A DNA stretch of 10,706 nucleotides from Pseudomonadota bacterium. GTDB lineage: Bacteria > Pseudomonadota > Gammaproteobacteria > Xanthomonadales > Xanthomonadaceae. The position numbers were made by a program, and so were the translations under genes. The notes beneath the pieces are model-generated. The model did no database searches. It was given only the letters and a program-made list of their open reading frames with translations, and was not told the DNA's origin. Each line of letters begins with the position of its first letter. The first letter of the stretch is position 1. The DNA is taken from the NCBI GenBank assembly GCA_023457475.1, contig JAEWLO010000272.1, forward strand, positions 1 to 10,706, in the 5' to 3' direction. Below are positions 1-8,236 of this stretch, piece by piece.

Positions 1-14
1 GGCCTCTGGCCGGC
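1..14. repeat. Partial palindrome cut by the window edge, probable REP/SMAG-type element
   Basis: The window opens inside a GC-rich palindrome. GGCC (1-4), a TCT loop (5-7) and GGCCGGC (8-14) would form a 7-bp stem if the missing left flank reads GCC. It lies three bases beyond the stop of the leftward DUF1439 gene, so it could act as that gene's transcript end. The diagnostic GTAG/CTAC end is outside the window, so family and orientation are inferred. Confidence 0.4.
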
Positions 15-16
15 CG

Positions 17-613
17 TCAGTTCCCCAGCGCACCTGCCGGCACCAGCCCGCCGAGGTCCTGGTTGAAGGTCACCACCAGTTTGCCGCCGCGCACTTCAGC
101 CGACTGCACCTGCAGCGCGCCCAGCAGCGCGGCTACGGTCGGGTCGATCTTGTAGATCGGCTCGCGGCGGGCGTAATCGGTCAGCAGCGCGTTGAGCAGG
201 CTCCGGGAGTTGGAATCGAGGCGGCCGCCGTTGTTGACCGGAGTGAAGTCATCCACGGTCGGCTGGTCCAGGTGGAAGCCCTGGGTCTGCTGGTCGTAGC
301 GCAGGCCGCTGCTCACCTTTACGGTGCCCAGCTTGGAGGGCACCCCACCGCCCGTGGCCAGCGCCACATCCATGCCCAGATCCAGGCGATTGCCTTGCGG
401 CAGGGTGAGCTTCGGCTCGCTGAGGACGAGTTCGATCAGCCCGCCCAGCGTGTCCTTCTTCTGCGGGAAGCTGCCGTCCAGGTATTGCTGAACGTCGCTG
501 GCACCCACCGAAATCTGCTTGCCGGAGATGCTGGGGGCGGCCTGTGCGCCCACGGCGACGGCAACGAGCAGCAGGCTGGCGGCAAGGCGGGGCAGCAGGG
601 AGCGCAGGTTCAT
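17..613 (-). CDS. DUF1439 (YceB-like) periplasmic protein
   Basis: This encodes 198 aa. The start chosen is the ATG at 613, which opens a classic Sec signal peptide: basic MNLR, a hydrophobic run at about residues 8-22, and a cleavage site near GAQA/AP (25-26). The longer open frame back to 745 would only translate a palindromic repeat. The mature part resembles DUF1439, the family of E. coli YceB: alternating beta-strand segments, then a helical LL..LL.DYARREPIYKI stretch and a C-terminal VRGGKLVVTF strand. YceB is a lipoprotein proposed to bind lipids. This protein has no lipobox cysteine, so a soluble periplasmic form is more likely. No clear Shine-Dalgarno precedes the start. It lies downstream of the lipoprotein gene on the same strand, separated by a repeat pair. 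The family call rests on remembered pattern; the biochemical role is unknown. Confidence 0.68.
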   Translation of the reverse strand: MNLRSLLPRLAASLLLVAVAVGAQAAPSISGKQISVGASDVQQYLDGSFPQKKDTLGGLIELVLSEPKLTLPQGNRLDLGMDVALATGGGVPSKLGTVKVSSGLRYDQQTQGFHLDQPTVDDFTPVNNGGRLDSNSRSLLNALLTDYARREPIYKIDPTVAALLGALQVQSAEVRGGKLVVTFNQDLGGLVPAGALGN

Positions 614-695
614 GAGGGCGGCACACGGGTGGAAGAAGTGCCCACGATAGCGCGTCCGGCTGAACGGATGCCGCATGTGGTGACCTCCGACGAGA

Positions 696-718
696 TGCCA
701 CACAGGGCGTGGCACTAC
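696..718 (-). repeat. GTAG palindrome (SMAG/REP element), minus orientation
   Basis: TGCCAC (696-701) pairs with GTGGCA (709-714) and is followed by CTAC (715-718), so on the minus strand the element begins with GTAG. This is the layout of the S. maltophilia GTAG elements. It is the more degenerate half of a pair whose GTAG ends face each other across 17 bases. Confidence 0.75.
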
Positions 719-735
719 GGCCCACCGAATGCAAT

Positions 736-758
736 GTAGAGCCACGCCCTGCGTGGCT
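736..758 (+). repeat. GTAG palindrome (SMAG/REP element), GCCACGC subtype
   Basis: GTAG (736-739) is followed by a perfect 8-bp stem, AGCCACGC (740-747) and GCGTGGCT (751-758), with a CCT loop. The 25 bases from 736 are identical to those at 9763-9787 and to the reverse complement of 9635-9659. It begins 8 bases beyond the lipoprotein stop codon on that gene's downstream side, so it would form a hairpin at the end of that transcript. Confidence 0.85.
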
Positions 759-766
759 GCGCACTC

Positions 767-1297
767 TCAGTGCAGCACAGGCTGCAGCGACGCCCCGGTG
801 AGCTCCCAGCCGCTGCCATCCACGCGCGGCTCCAGCCGGTACCACCCTTTGAAAAGGAATGTGCCCTCCACAGTCCCGGCACGGACCAGTACCGGCACCT
901 CACGCAGCCTGGACGGTTCCCCGGTATCGCGGGCAACAGGCAGCTCGGTGACCACCTTCAGCGAGGTCAGCGGCGGCAGATGGCGCAATGCCTGGTCATC
1001 CGGGCTGCTCGACGTGCGGCCACCGCGCCAGTACGCATCCGAGGCGGCGCGGCTTTCGGACAGCAGCACCCGGACATAATCGCGCACCGTCTCGCCTTCG
1101 CTCCGGGCACCGTCAGCGACCGCGTTCAGGGATGATGGCGCGGTGCCGTCAAGTGCTGCACCCGCGGCCGTTGAAGGCGCGGCAGCGGGCGTGGAAGGTT
1201 CCGTCGCGGCCGCGGGATCGGCCGCCACGCGCGCGCTGTCGGGCTGGCACGAACAACCGCCCATCAGCAGCGGCAACAAGAACAAGGCTCGGCGCAT
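767..1297 (-). CDS. Small lipoprotein of unknown function
   Basis: This encodes 176 aa. The N-terminus is a lipoprotein signal: basic MRR, a hydrophobic core, and Cys15 in the context LMGGC, a slightly unusual lipobox with Met at -3. The mature protein should therefore be lipid-anchored. Residues 18-65 are an Ala/Pro/Thr/Ser-rich low-complexity linker. Residues about 66-176 look folded: a helix containing TVRDYVRVLLSESRAA, then strand-like stretches (TSLKVVTEL, EVPVLVRAG, GTFLFKGWYRLEP, GWELTGASLQP). I recognise no family. A GGGGAGAG Shine-Dalgarno lies about 8 bases before the ATG and supports this start. The DUF3861 gene ends 44 bases upstream on the same strand, so the two may be co-transcribed. 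Confidence 0.75.
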   Translation of the reverse strand: MRRALFLLPLLMGGCSCQPDSARVAADPAAATEPSTPAAAPSTAAGAALDGTAPSSLNAVADGARSEGETVRDYVRVLLSESRAASDAYWRGGRTSSSPDDQALRHLPPLTSLKVVTELPVARDTGEPSRLREVPVLVRAGTVEGTFLFKGWYRLEPRVDGSGWELTGASLQPVLH

Positions 1298-1341
1298 GGT
1301 GTGTCTCTCCCCAGAGGTGGGCAGAGTGTAGCCGCACGCGC

Positions 1342-1647
1342 TCAGCCGCGCTGGATCGCCTCCAGCGCCGCCAGTACCTCGTCCAGCTTCGGCTGCAGCG
1401 CGGTCAGCGGATGCTCCGGCTCCTGCGCGTGGCGTCGTGCCAGGTCCTGCAGCAGCTGGGTGGCCACGATGGCAGCCGCGCGTTCATCGCCACTGAGGCC
1501 GCTTTGGCGGCGCGCTGCTTCCAGCAACCGCATCCAGTCCTGGTGCGCGCGGTGCTCCAGTTCGATGGTGCAGCGTCCGCTGCACTGCAGCCCGTCCTTT
1601 TCGATCGGGGTCACGGTAATGCGGTAACGCTGGGAAGAGGTGGTCAT
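1342..1647 (-). CDS. DUF3861 family protein
   Basis: This encodes 101 aa with no signal peptide or membrane segment, so it is predicted cytoplasmic. It starts with an RYRITVTPIEKDG strand, a typical DUF3861 opening. A mostly helical middle follows, then the HPLTALQPKLDEVLAALE motif (about residues 81-98), which matches the family's conserved HPLF..L.P...FM..L ending. The function of this family is not known. The ATG at 1647 is the natural start because the family motif begins within a few residues of it, although no good Shine-Dalgarno is visible. It lies just upstream of the lipoprotein gene on the same strand, with a 44-base gap, and downstream of the HU terminator. Confidence 0.72.
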   Translation of the reverse strand: MTTSSQRYRITVTPIEKDGLQCSGRCTIELEHRAHQDWMRLLEAARRQSGLSGDERAAAIVATQLLQDLARRHAQEPEHPLTALQPKLDEVLAALEAIQRG

Positions 1648-1860
1648 GGCCGAAGGTGCGAGGGGGACAACGCCACCATAGGCTGCGCCGGCGTGCCCTG
1701 CGACCGTGGCGGCTGCACGCAGTGTTCCACCCTGTGTGTCTCACGCGCGGGGGATGCGCGGGAAGCGCCGCGCCGGTTGGGTTTGCGGGATGTGGCCGGT
1801 GATGACGAAGTTGCGGCAACGCTGTGTTTCGGCAGGCGCTCGCAGGTGTCGTCACGAGCT
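1648..1860. other. Non-coding spacer between HU and DUF3861 genes
   Basis: This GC-rich stretch of 213 bases holds no gene I can support. It should contain the promoter of the leftward DUF3861-lipoprotein pair, but no convincing -35/-10 pair was found. No tRNA, palindromic repeat or small open frame with a plausible ribosome site was seen. Confidence 0.4.
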
Positions 1861-1895
1861 CACAAACGAAACGGGACGGCCAGAGCCGTCCCGTT
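1861..1895 (-). terminator. Rho-independent terminator of the HU gene
   Basis: A perfect 11-bp inverted repeat pairs AACGGGACGGC (1870-1880) with GCCGTCCCGTT (1885-1895) around a 4-base loop. Read on the minus strand, the stem is followed by an interrupted T-rich run (TCGTTTGTG). It begins 25 bases beyond the HU stop codon and is oriented for leftward transcription, so it should isolate HU from the DUF3861 gene. Confidence 0.88.
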
Positions 1896-1920
1896 CCGGT
1901 GTTGCCTGGAAGCGCGCAGA

Positions 1921-2319
1921 TTACAGCGCGGCGTCCTTGAGCTTCTTGAGCGGACGCACCTTCAGCTTGGTGGTGGCCGGCTTGGCGGCGAACCACTGCT
2001 CTTCCTTGGTGAACGGGTTGATGCCCTTGCGCTTCGGCTTGGCCGGAACGGCGACAGCGGTGATCTTCAGCAGGCCCGGCAGGGTGAAGCTGCCTGCGCC
2101 CTTCTTGTGCACCGAAGAGGCGACAGCGCCTTCCAGCGAGGCCAGTACGGCGCGCACGTCCTTGGCGACAACGCCGGAGGCTTCGGCGATATGTGCAACC
2201 AGGCCGGACTTGGTCAGCACTTCCTTGATCGGCTTCGGAGCGGCCGGCTTGGCGGCTGCCTTCGTAGCGACTTTCTTTACTGCCTTCTTCGGGGCAGCCT
2301 TCTTAGCGGTCTTTGCCAT
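1921..2319 (-). CDS. HU-family DNA-binding protein with lysine-rich N-terminal tail
   Basis: This encodes 132 aa, against about 90 for ordinary HU. Residues 2-30 form an Ala/Lys/Pro tail made of AKKA- and PKKA-like units, reminiscent of histone H1 tails and probably disordered. Residues about 31-132 follow the HU/IHF plan: an N-terminal helical dimerisation part (LVAHIAEASGV..KDVRAVLASLEGAVASSV), a GAGSFTLPGLLKI beta segment, a DNA-binding arm with the GINPFT motif carrying the intercalating proline (Pro102), and a final LKKLKDAAL helix. It should bind and bend DNA in the nucleoid without strict sequence need. The start is supported by AGGA (minus strand, 2324-2327) and by a sigma70-like promoter upstream. 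It is flanked by its own promoter and terminator, so it is monocistronic. The tail is a lineage feature; its effect is inferred. Confidence 0.9.
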   Translation of the reverse strand: MAKTAKKAAPKKAVKKVATKAAAKPAAPKPIKEVLTKSGLVAHIAEASGVVAKDVRAVLASLEGAVASSVHKKGAGSFTLPGLLKITAVAVPAKPKRKGINPFTKEEQWFAAKPATTKLKVRPLKKLKDAAL

Positions 2320-2378
2320 GGTTTCCTGTTCCGTAAACGGTTGGTTGTGTGGTCGCGCCGAACCCCGTCGGCAAGCGA

Positions 2379-2407
2379 AATGTAGGGCAAGTGACCTGCG
2401 CCGCCAA
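2379..2407 (-). promoter_or_regulatory. Probable sigma70 promoter of the HU gene
   Basis: On the minus strand TTGGCG (complement of 2402-2407) and TACATT (complement of 2379-2384) are separated by exactly 17 bases. Transcription would start about 50 bases before the HU ATG. A run of seven A residues (minus strand, 2432-2438) lies 25-31 bases upstream of the -35 box, slightly far for a classic UP element but able to curve DNA. Confidence 0.55.
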
Positions 2408-2674
2408 TAGGCAGACGCATAAATGTTCGGGTTTTTTTACCTGCCCGGTTACTGCAGTGCATCAGGTCATACCCGGAAAACAGGGTGGCACGACCGGGGT
2501 AGGGAACGCCAGTGCGGTGTGCAACCGGGCGCAGGATTGCGGGAACCGCCTTGAAAACAGGGGTTTGCGGGCACTGGCCTGCGACGATGCGGCGCAGGGC
2601 AGGGTGGCCCGACACGGCGCTAACGCGCCACCGGCTAGGCTGGCACGGCCATTCACCCCGCAGAGGACAAATCG
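2408..2674. other. Rest of the intergenic region between divergent HU and osmC
   Basis: Together with the HU leader this is a 355-base gene-free region. Besides the HU promoter and A-tract, I see the osmC ribosome site (AGAGGA, 2662-2667) and a short GGCGC-TAAC-GCGCC inverted repeat (2616-2629). A convincing osmC promoter was not found; TAGGCT (2636-2641) could be a weak -10. No small gene or RNA is supported. Confidence 0.4.
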
Positions 2675-3109
2675 ATGGGCATTTCGCGTCACGCAAAAGC
2701 GCACTGGGAAGGTGACCTCAAGACAGGCAAGGGACAGCTCAGCACGCCACAGAGTTGCCTGCTGGACAACACCCGCTATGCCTTCAGCAGTCGCTTCGGC
2801 GATGAAAAAGGCACCAACCCGGAAGAACTGATCGCCGCCGCGCACGCCGGCTGCTTCACCATGGCCCTGTCCGCCAAGCTGGGCGAAGCCGGGTTCACCC
2901 CGACCGCGCTGGACACCGAAGCCAAGGTCGATCTGTCGATGGAAGGTGGGCCGCAGTTGTCGCAGATCACGTTGTCGGTGAAGGCGAACGTGCCAGGGAT
3001 CGACGAAACGCAGTTCCGCGCCATTGCCGACGATGCCAAGCAGAACTGCCCGGTCTCCAAGGCCTTGAGTGCGGTGCCGATCAGCCTGAAGGCCGAACTG
3101 GTCGGTTGA
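2675..3109 (+). CDS. osmC: OsmC family peroxiredoxin (organic hydroperoxide reductase)
   Basis: This encodes 144 aa, the normal OsmC length. It follows E. coli OsmC closely in order and motif: AHWEGDLKTGKG near the N-terminus, FGDEKGTNPEELIAAAHAGCF around residues 41-61, and NCPVSKAL near 124-131. The two redox cysteines are Cys60 (peroxidatic, in AHAGC) and Cys125 (resolving, in NCPVS). An extra Cys28 is present. The family reduces organic hydroperoxides in the cytoplasm, usually with lipoyl or thiol donors, and is induced by osmotic, stationary-phase or peroxide stress in other bacteria. The start is well fixed by AGAGGA seven bases before the ATG and by homology from the first residues. 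It is a single gene divergent from HU and convergent with the PhzF-like gene. Assignment to the OsmC rather than the Ohr branch rests on the TNPEELIAAAHA and NCPVSK forms. Confidence 0.93.
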   Translation: MGISRHAKAHWEGDLKTGKGQLSTPQSCLLDNTRYAFSSRFGDEKGTNPEELIAAAHAGCFTMALSAKLGEAGFTPTALDTEAKVDLSMEGGPQLSQITLSVKANVPGIDETQFRAIADDAKQNCPVSKALSAVPISLKAELVG

Positions 3110-3120
3110 TTGTGTCGCGG

Positions 3121-3144
3121 GGGACACGCACGGCGTGTCCCTAC
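3121..3144 (-). repeat. GTAG palindrome (SMAG/REP element), GACACGC subtype, between convergent genes
   Basis: A perfect 9-bp stem, GGGACACGC (3121-3129) and GCGTGTCCC (3133-3141), encloses an ACG loop and ends in CTAC (3141-3144), so the element reads from GTAG on the minus strand. It occupies the 69-base gap between the 3' ends of osmC and the PhzF-like gene. The hairpin could end or stabilise both transcripts, but there is no U-tract for a standard intrinsic terminator. Confidence 0.85.
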
Positions 3145-3178
3145 GCGGCATGTCCTCGCAGGGTCCCGCCCCGGGCGA

Positions 3179-4054
3179 TCACCACTCAATCGTCCCGCTG
3201 ATCACCGTCTGCACCTGCCCGCCGGACCACACATCGCCCTCCGCATCGATATGCAGATGCAGGCGTGCGTCATGCCCCACCTCGCGGCCCTGGCTGACCA
3301 CGTAATCGCGGCCGGACCCCGGCAACGCATCACGGCTGTCCAGCCATGCGGCCAGCACGGCGTTGGCCGCCCCGGATGCGGCATCCTCGAATCGCCGCCC
3401 ATTTCCCACGAACGCGCGCACGGCCAGGTCGCAGCCGTCACCTGTGGTCCGCGCGTACGCGAACACACCCATGCTGCCGGTGCTTTCGGCCAGCTGTGCG
3501 ATGGCGTCCCACTCCGGGGCCAATCCCCGCAGGGCCGCTTCATCGGCCAGCTCCACCACCCACCAGCTGCGGCCGCCGTCCATGCGCGCCGGCGGCAGCG
3601 CCCCGAGCGCCCAGCCGCGCACGGCCGCCTGCAGGCGCGGGTCGTCCGCCGTGGTCACTTCGGCCACGATTGCACGCGGGGTGCGGATGGCGATGCTGCG
3701 TTGCGCGCCTTCGCCCTGCACGCGCAGCGGCAGCTGCCCGGCAATGCCGTCCTGTACCAGCACACCGTCCACCGGTGCGGCCAGCCCGGCTTCCAGCACG
3801 GCGTGGGCGGTCCCCACGCTGGGGTGGCCGGCGAACGGCACCTCCTTCTGCGGGCTGAACATGCGGATCCGGTAGCTGCTGCCCGGGGCGTCCGGCGCGA
3901 ACACGAAGGTCGTTTCCGGCAGCCGCGTCCAGCGTGCGATGGCCTGCATGCGGGCGTCGTCCAGGCCCTCCGCGTCCAGCACCACGGCCAGCGGATTGCC
4001 GGCACCGGGGTAGGGGGAGAACACATCCAGCTGCAGAAAACGGCGTGAGGTCAT
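3179..4054 (-). CDS. PhzF family isomerase/epimerase
   Basis: This encodes 291 aa, typical for the family, with the two-lobed diaminopimelate-epimerase-like fold. The N-terminus reads LQLDVFS..P.AGNPLAVVLDAEGL, as in PhzF proteins. The likely catalytic glutamate is Glu47 in RLPETTFV; FSPQKEVPFAGHPSVGTA (66-82) includes His77; and EDAASGAANAV (223-233) corresponds to the EDPATGSA signature of the second lobe, here with Ala for Pro. True PhzF isomerises a dihydro-hydroxyanthranilate in phenazine synthesis, but most family members lie outside phenazine clusters and have unknown substrates. No other phenazine gene is here, so that pathway is not implied. No Shine-Dalgarno is visible before the ATG at 4054; the start is chosen because the family motif begins within ten residues. 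The gene is convergent with osmC and divergent from lysAC. Confidence 0.88.
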   Translation of the reverse strand: MTSRRFLQLDVFSPYPGAGNPLAVVLDAEGLDDARMQAIARWTRLPETTFVFAPDAPGSSYRIRMFSPQKEVPFAGHPSVGTAHAVLEAGLAAPVDGVLVQDGIAGQLPLRVQGEGAQRSIAIRTPRAIVAEVTTADDPRLQAAVRGWALGALPPARMDGGRSWWVVELADEAALRGLAPEWDAIAQLAESTGSMGVFAYARTTGDGCDLAVRAFVGNGRRFEDAASGAANAVLAAWLDSRDALPGSGRDYVVSQGREVGHDARLHLHIDAEGDVWSGGQVQTVISGTIEW

Positions 4055-4115
4055 GGCGGGGCGATCGGGTCAACGGCCGGGCAGCTTAACAAGCCGTTCC
4101 CGCCGCCGCCTGCCT

Positions 4116-4139
4116 CAACCCCAGCCAGGCCCGGGGTTG
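4116..4139 (+). promoter_or_regulatory. Inverted repeat upstream of lysAC, possible operator
   Basis: CAACCCC (4116-4122) and GGGGTTG (4133-4139) are a perfect 7-bp inverted repeat with a 10-base centre. It ends just before the TAGAAT candidate -10 of lysAC, so it overlaps where RNA polymerase would contact the -35 region. Its position suggests a protein-binding site, but no known operator was recognised. Confidence 0.3.
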
Positions 4140-4142
4140 GCA

Positions 4143-4148
4143 TAGAAT
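4143..4148 (+). promoter_or_regulatory. Candidate -10 element of lysAC
   Basis: TAGAAT (4143-4148) matches five of six bases of the sigma70 -10 consensus and is the best candidate in the 153-base gap before lysAC. No good -35 lies 16-18 bases upstream, where the inverted repeat sits. Transcription would begin near 4155, giving a leader of about 50 bases. Confidence 0.38.
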
Positions 4149-4152
4149 CGGA

Positions 4153-4179
4153 GGTTCGTCCCGGTGTGCCGGGCGAACC
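4153..4179 (+). promoter_or_regulatory. Stem-loop in the lysAC leader
   Basis: GGTTCG (4153-4158) pairs with CGAACC (4174-4179) and CCCGG (4160-4164) pairs with CCGGG (4169-4173), around a TGTG loop with one bulged T: 11 pairs in total. If transcription starts near 4155, this hairpin is the extreme 5' end of the mRNA. A C-rich run rather than a U-tract follows, so it is not a standard terminator. It is far too small to be a lysine riboswitch. Confidence 0.45.
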
Positions 4180-4207
4180 CCCCTCCATTACCTATTCCTG
4201 AATTTCC

Positions 4208-6811
4208 ATGTCAGCTTCCCCCCTTGTCGATCGCTGGATCGTACTGAAGTTCGGCGGCACCTCCGTGTCGCGTCGTCACCGCTGGGACACGATCGGGAAG
4301 CTGGCGAAAAAACGTGCAGAAGAAACCGGCGCACGTGTGCTGGTGGTGGTGTCGGCGCTGTCCGGGGTCACCAATGAACTGACCGCCATTGCCGATGGTG
4401 TGGCCGACAGCCAGGCGCGCGTGGATGCGCTGGTGGCGCGGCACCGCGAATTCCTTGGCGAACTCTCGCTCGACGCGGCCGTGCTGGAGGAACGCCTGGC
4501 CGCGCTGCAGGGGCTGCTGGACGACGCGCGCGCGGCCACGCGGCCGCTGGATTGGCAGGCCGAGGTGCTGGGCCAGGGCGAACTGCTGTCGTCCTCCCTG
4601 GGCGCGGCCTACCTGCGCGCCAGCGGCCTGGATTTCGGCTGGATGGACGCCCGCCAGTGGTTGCAGGCGCTGCCGCCGCAGCCCAACCAGAGCGAGTGGT
4701 CGCAGCGCCTGTCGGTAAACTGCCAGTGGCGTTCCGATGCCGATTGGGCGGCGCGCTTCCACGCCCAGCCCTCCCGCATGCTGATCACCCAGGGCTTCAT
4801 TTCCCAGCATGCCGACGGCGGCACCGCCATCCTCGGTCGGGGCGGTTCGGACACCTCGGCGGCGTACTTTGGTGCGCTGCTCGGCGCCAGCCGCGTGGAG
4901 ATATGGACCGACGTGCCCGGCATGTTCAGCGCCAACCCCAGGGAGGTGCCGGACGCGCGCCTGCTCACCCGCCTGGACTACTACGAAGCCCAGGAAATCG
5001 CCACCACCGGGGCGAAGGTGCTGCACCCGCGCTCGATCAAGCCCTGCCGCGATGCGGGCGTACCGATGGCCATTCTCGACACCGAGCGTCCGGAACTGCC
5101 GGGCACCAGCATCGACGGCAGTGCCGCGCCCGTGCCCGGGGTGAAGGCCATCAGCCGCCGCAACGGCATCGTGCTGGTGTCCATGGAAGGCATCGGCATG
5201 TGGCAGCAGGTGGGCTTCCTGGCTGACGTATTCGGCCTGTTCAAGAAGCACGGGCTGTCCGTGGACCTGATCGGTTCGGCCGAAACCAACGTGACCGTGT
5301 CGCTCGACCCGTCCGAAAACCTGGTCAACACCGACGTGCTGGCCGCGCTCTCGGCCGACCTCTCGCAGATCTGCAAGGTGAAGGTCATCGTGCCCTGCGC
5401 GGCCATCACCCTGGTCGGACGCGGCATGCGCTCGCTGCTGCACAAGCTGTCGGACGTGTGGGCCACCTTCGGCCGCGAACGCGTGCACATGATCTCGCAG
5501 TCGTCCAACGACCTGAACCTGACTTTCGTCATCGACGAGGCGGATGCGGACGGGCTGCTGCCGATCCTGCACGCCGAACTGATCGACAGCGGTGCCATGC
5601 CGGTGGAAGAGGGTGAAGTGTTCGGCCCGCGCTGGCGCGAAATCGCCGGCACCATCCGTCCGCGCGAAACCGCGTGGTGGCGGGGCCAGCGCGAGCACCT
5701 GCTGCACCTTGCACAGGCCGGTACGCCGCGCTACGTGTACAACCTGCCCACGGTGCGCGCCCGCGCCCGCGCGCTGGCCGCGATCAAGCCGATCGACCAG
5801 CGCTATTACGCGATCAAGGCCAACAGCCACCCGGCCATTCTGGAAGTGCTGGAGCAGGAAGGCTTTGGCCTGGAATGCGTTTCGCACGGCGAACTGAAGC
5901 ACGTGTTCAATACGCTGCCGGCACTGTCGCCCAAGCGTGTGCTGTTCACCCCCAGCTTCGCGCCGCGTGCCGAGTACGAGGCCGCGTTCGCGCTGGGCGT
6001 GACCGTCACCCTGGACAACATCGAAGCGCTGCAGCGTTGGCCGGACCTGTTCCGCAACCGCGAGCTGTGGCTGCGTGTCGACCTCGGCCGGGGCGAAGGC
6101 CACCACGCCAAGGTCCGCACCGGCGGCAAGGACTCCAAGTTCGGCCTGCCCACCGCCCGCGTGGACGAGTTCGTGCGCGTGGCGGGCGAACTGGGTACCC
6201 GCGTGGTGGGCCTGCACGCCCACCTGGGCAGCGGCGTGGAAACCGCGCAGCACTGGCGCCTGATGTGCGACGAGCTGGCCGGCTTCGCCCGCCGCATCGG
6301 CAGCGTGGAAACCATCGACATCGGGGGCGGGCTCCCCATTCCCTACAGCGCCGAGGACGAGCCGTTCGACCTGCAGGCCTGGGCCGCCGGTCTGGCCGAG
6401 GTCAAGGCCGTGCACCCGGCGTTCCGTCTGGCTATCGAGCCGGGTCGTTACCTGGTGGCAGAAGCCGGCGTGCTGCTCAGCACCGTCACCCAGGTCATCG
6501 AGAAGGACGGTATCCGCCGCGTCGGCCTGGACGCCGGCATGAACACGCTGATGCGCCCGGCGCTGTACGACGCCTGGCACGACATCGAGAACCTGAGCCG
6601 TCTGGGCGGCTATGCGGAGGCCATGTTCGATGTGGTCGGGCCGATCTGCGAGTCCAGCGACGTGTTCGGCAAGCGCCGCCGCCTGCCGGTCTCCACCGCG
6701 CCGGACGACGTGGTGCTCATCGCCGACGCCGGTGCCTACGGCTACGTCATGGCCAATACCTATAACCAGCGCGAGCTGCCGCGCGAGGACGTGATCGATG
6801 ACACGCCCTGA
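4208..6811 (+). CDS. lysAC: Bifunctional aspartate kinase / diaminopimelate decarboxylase
   Basis: This 867-aa fusion carries the first and last enzymes of lysine synthesis. Residues 1 to about 470 are aspartate kinase: KFGGTSV (14-20), GRGGSDTSA (210-218), WTDVPGMFSANPR, then two ACT-type regulatory segments from about 320 to 465 that would sense an amino acid such as lysine. A short linker reaches about 490. Residues about 490-867 are PLP-dependent diaminopimelate decarboxylase: the PLP-binding Lys537 in YYAIKAN, HAHLGSG, the phosphate-binding IGGGLPIPY (705-713), EPGRY (744-748), Cys814 in CESSD, and AYGYVMANTYN near the end. The kinase makes aspartyl phosphate; the decarboxylase converts meso-diaminopimelate to lysine. 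The fusion is known in xanthomonads. The ATG at 4208 is the only start compatible with the kinase motif, because an in-frame stop lies six bases upstream, yet no Shine-Dalgarno is visible. murL follows after 72 bases and may be co-transcribed. Confidence 0.96.
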   Translation: MSASPLVDRWIVLKFGGTSVSRRHRWDTIGKLAKKRAEETGARVLVVVSALSGVTNELTAIADGVADSQARVDALVARHREFLGELSLDAAVLEERLAALQGLLDDARAATRPLDWQAEVLGQGELLSSSLGAAYLRASGLDFGWMDARQWLQALPPQPNQSEWSQRLSVNCQWRSDADWAARFHAQPSRMLITQGFISQHADGGTAILGRGGSDTSAAYFGALLGASRVEIWTDVPGMFSANPREVPDARLLTRLDYYEAQEIATTGAKVLHPRSIKPCRDAGVPMAILDTERPELPGTSIDGSAAPVPGVKAISRRNGIVLVSMEGIGMWQQVGFLADVFGLFKKHGLSVDLIGSAETNVTVSLDPSENLVNTDVLAALSADLSQICKVKVIVPCAAITLVGRGMRSLLHKLSDVWATFGRERVHMISQSSNDLNLTFVIDEADADGLLPILHAELIDSGAMPVEEGEVFGPRWREIAGTIRPRETAWWRGQREHLLHLAQAGTPRYVYNLPTVRARARALAAIKPIDQRYYAIKANSHPAILEVLEQEGFGLECVSHGELKHVFNTLPALSPKRVLFTPSFAPRAEYEAAFALGVTVTLDNIEALQRWPDLFRNRELWLRVDLGRGEGHHAKVRTGGKDSKFGLPTARVDEFVRVAGELGTRVVGLHAHLGSGVETAQHWRLMCDELAGFARRIGSVETIDIGGGLPIPYSAEDEPFDLQAWAAGLAEVKAVHPAFRLAIEPGRYLVAEAGVLLSTVTQVIEKDGIRRVGLDAGMNTLMRPALYDAWHDIENLSRLGGYAEAMFDVVGPICESSDVFGKRRRLPVSTAPDDVVLIADAGAYGYVMANTYNQRELPREDVIDDTP

Positions 6812-6883
6812 GTGCCGCACCGCCACCTGCCTTGAACGCCTGCGCGCGCCGCCGCGCAAACGTCCCGCCTCACCGGATATGCC

Positions 6884-8216
<1,333 letters not shown>

Positions 8217-8236
<20 letters not shown>

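Noticed and set aside
614..745. Longer N-terminus for the DUF1439 protein
   Set aside because: The added residues translate the palindromic repeat pair and would bury the signal peptide, which starts cleanly at 613.
988..2385. A 465-codon plus-strand open frame across the lipoprotein, DUF3861 and HU genes
   Set aside because: It is antisense to three supported genes and runs through the HU terminator. Its composition is Arg/Cys-rich with no domain.
3179..4054. A phenazine biosynthesis gene
   Set aside because: Only the broad PhzF fold family is supported. No other phenazine gene is nearby.
4153..4179. A lysine riboswitch upstream of lysAC
   Set aside because: The whole leader is about 50 bases with one hairpin, while the lysine riboswitch needs a much larger multi-helix aptamer.
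6841..6858. Short GC hairpin between lysAC and murL as a terminator
   Set aside because: It has only a 6-bp stem in very GC-rich DNA with no T-run after it, so it does not justify splitting the transcript.
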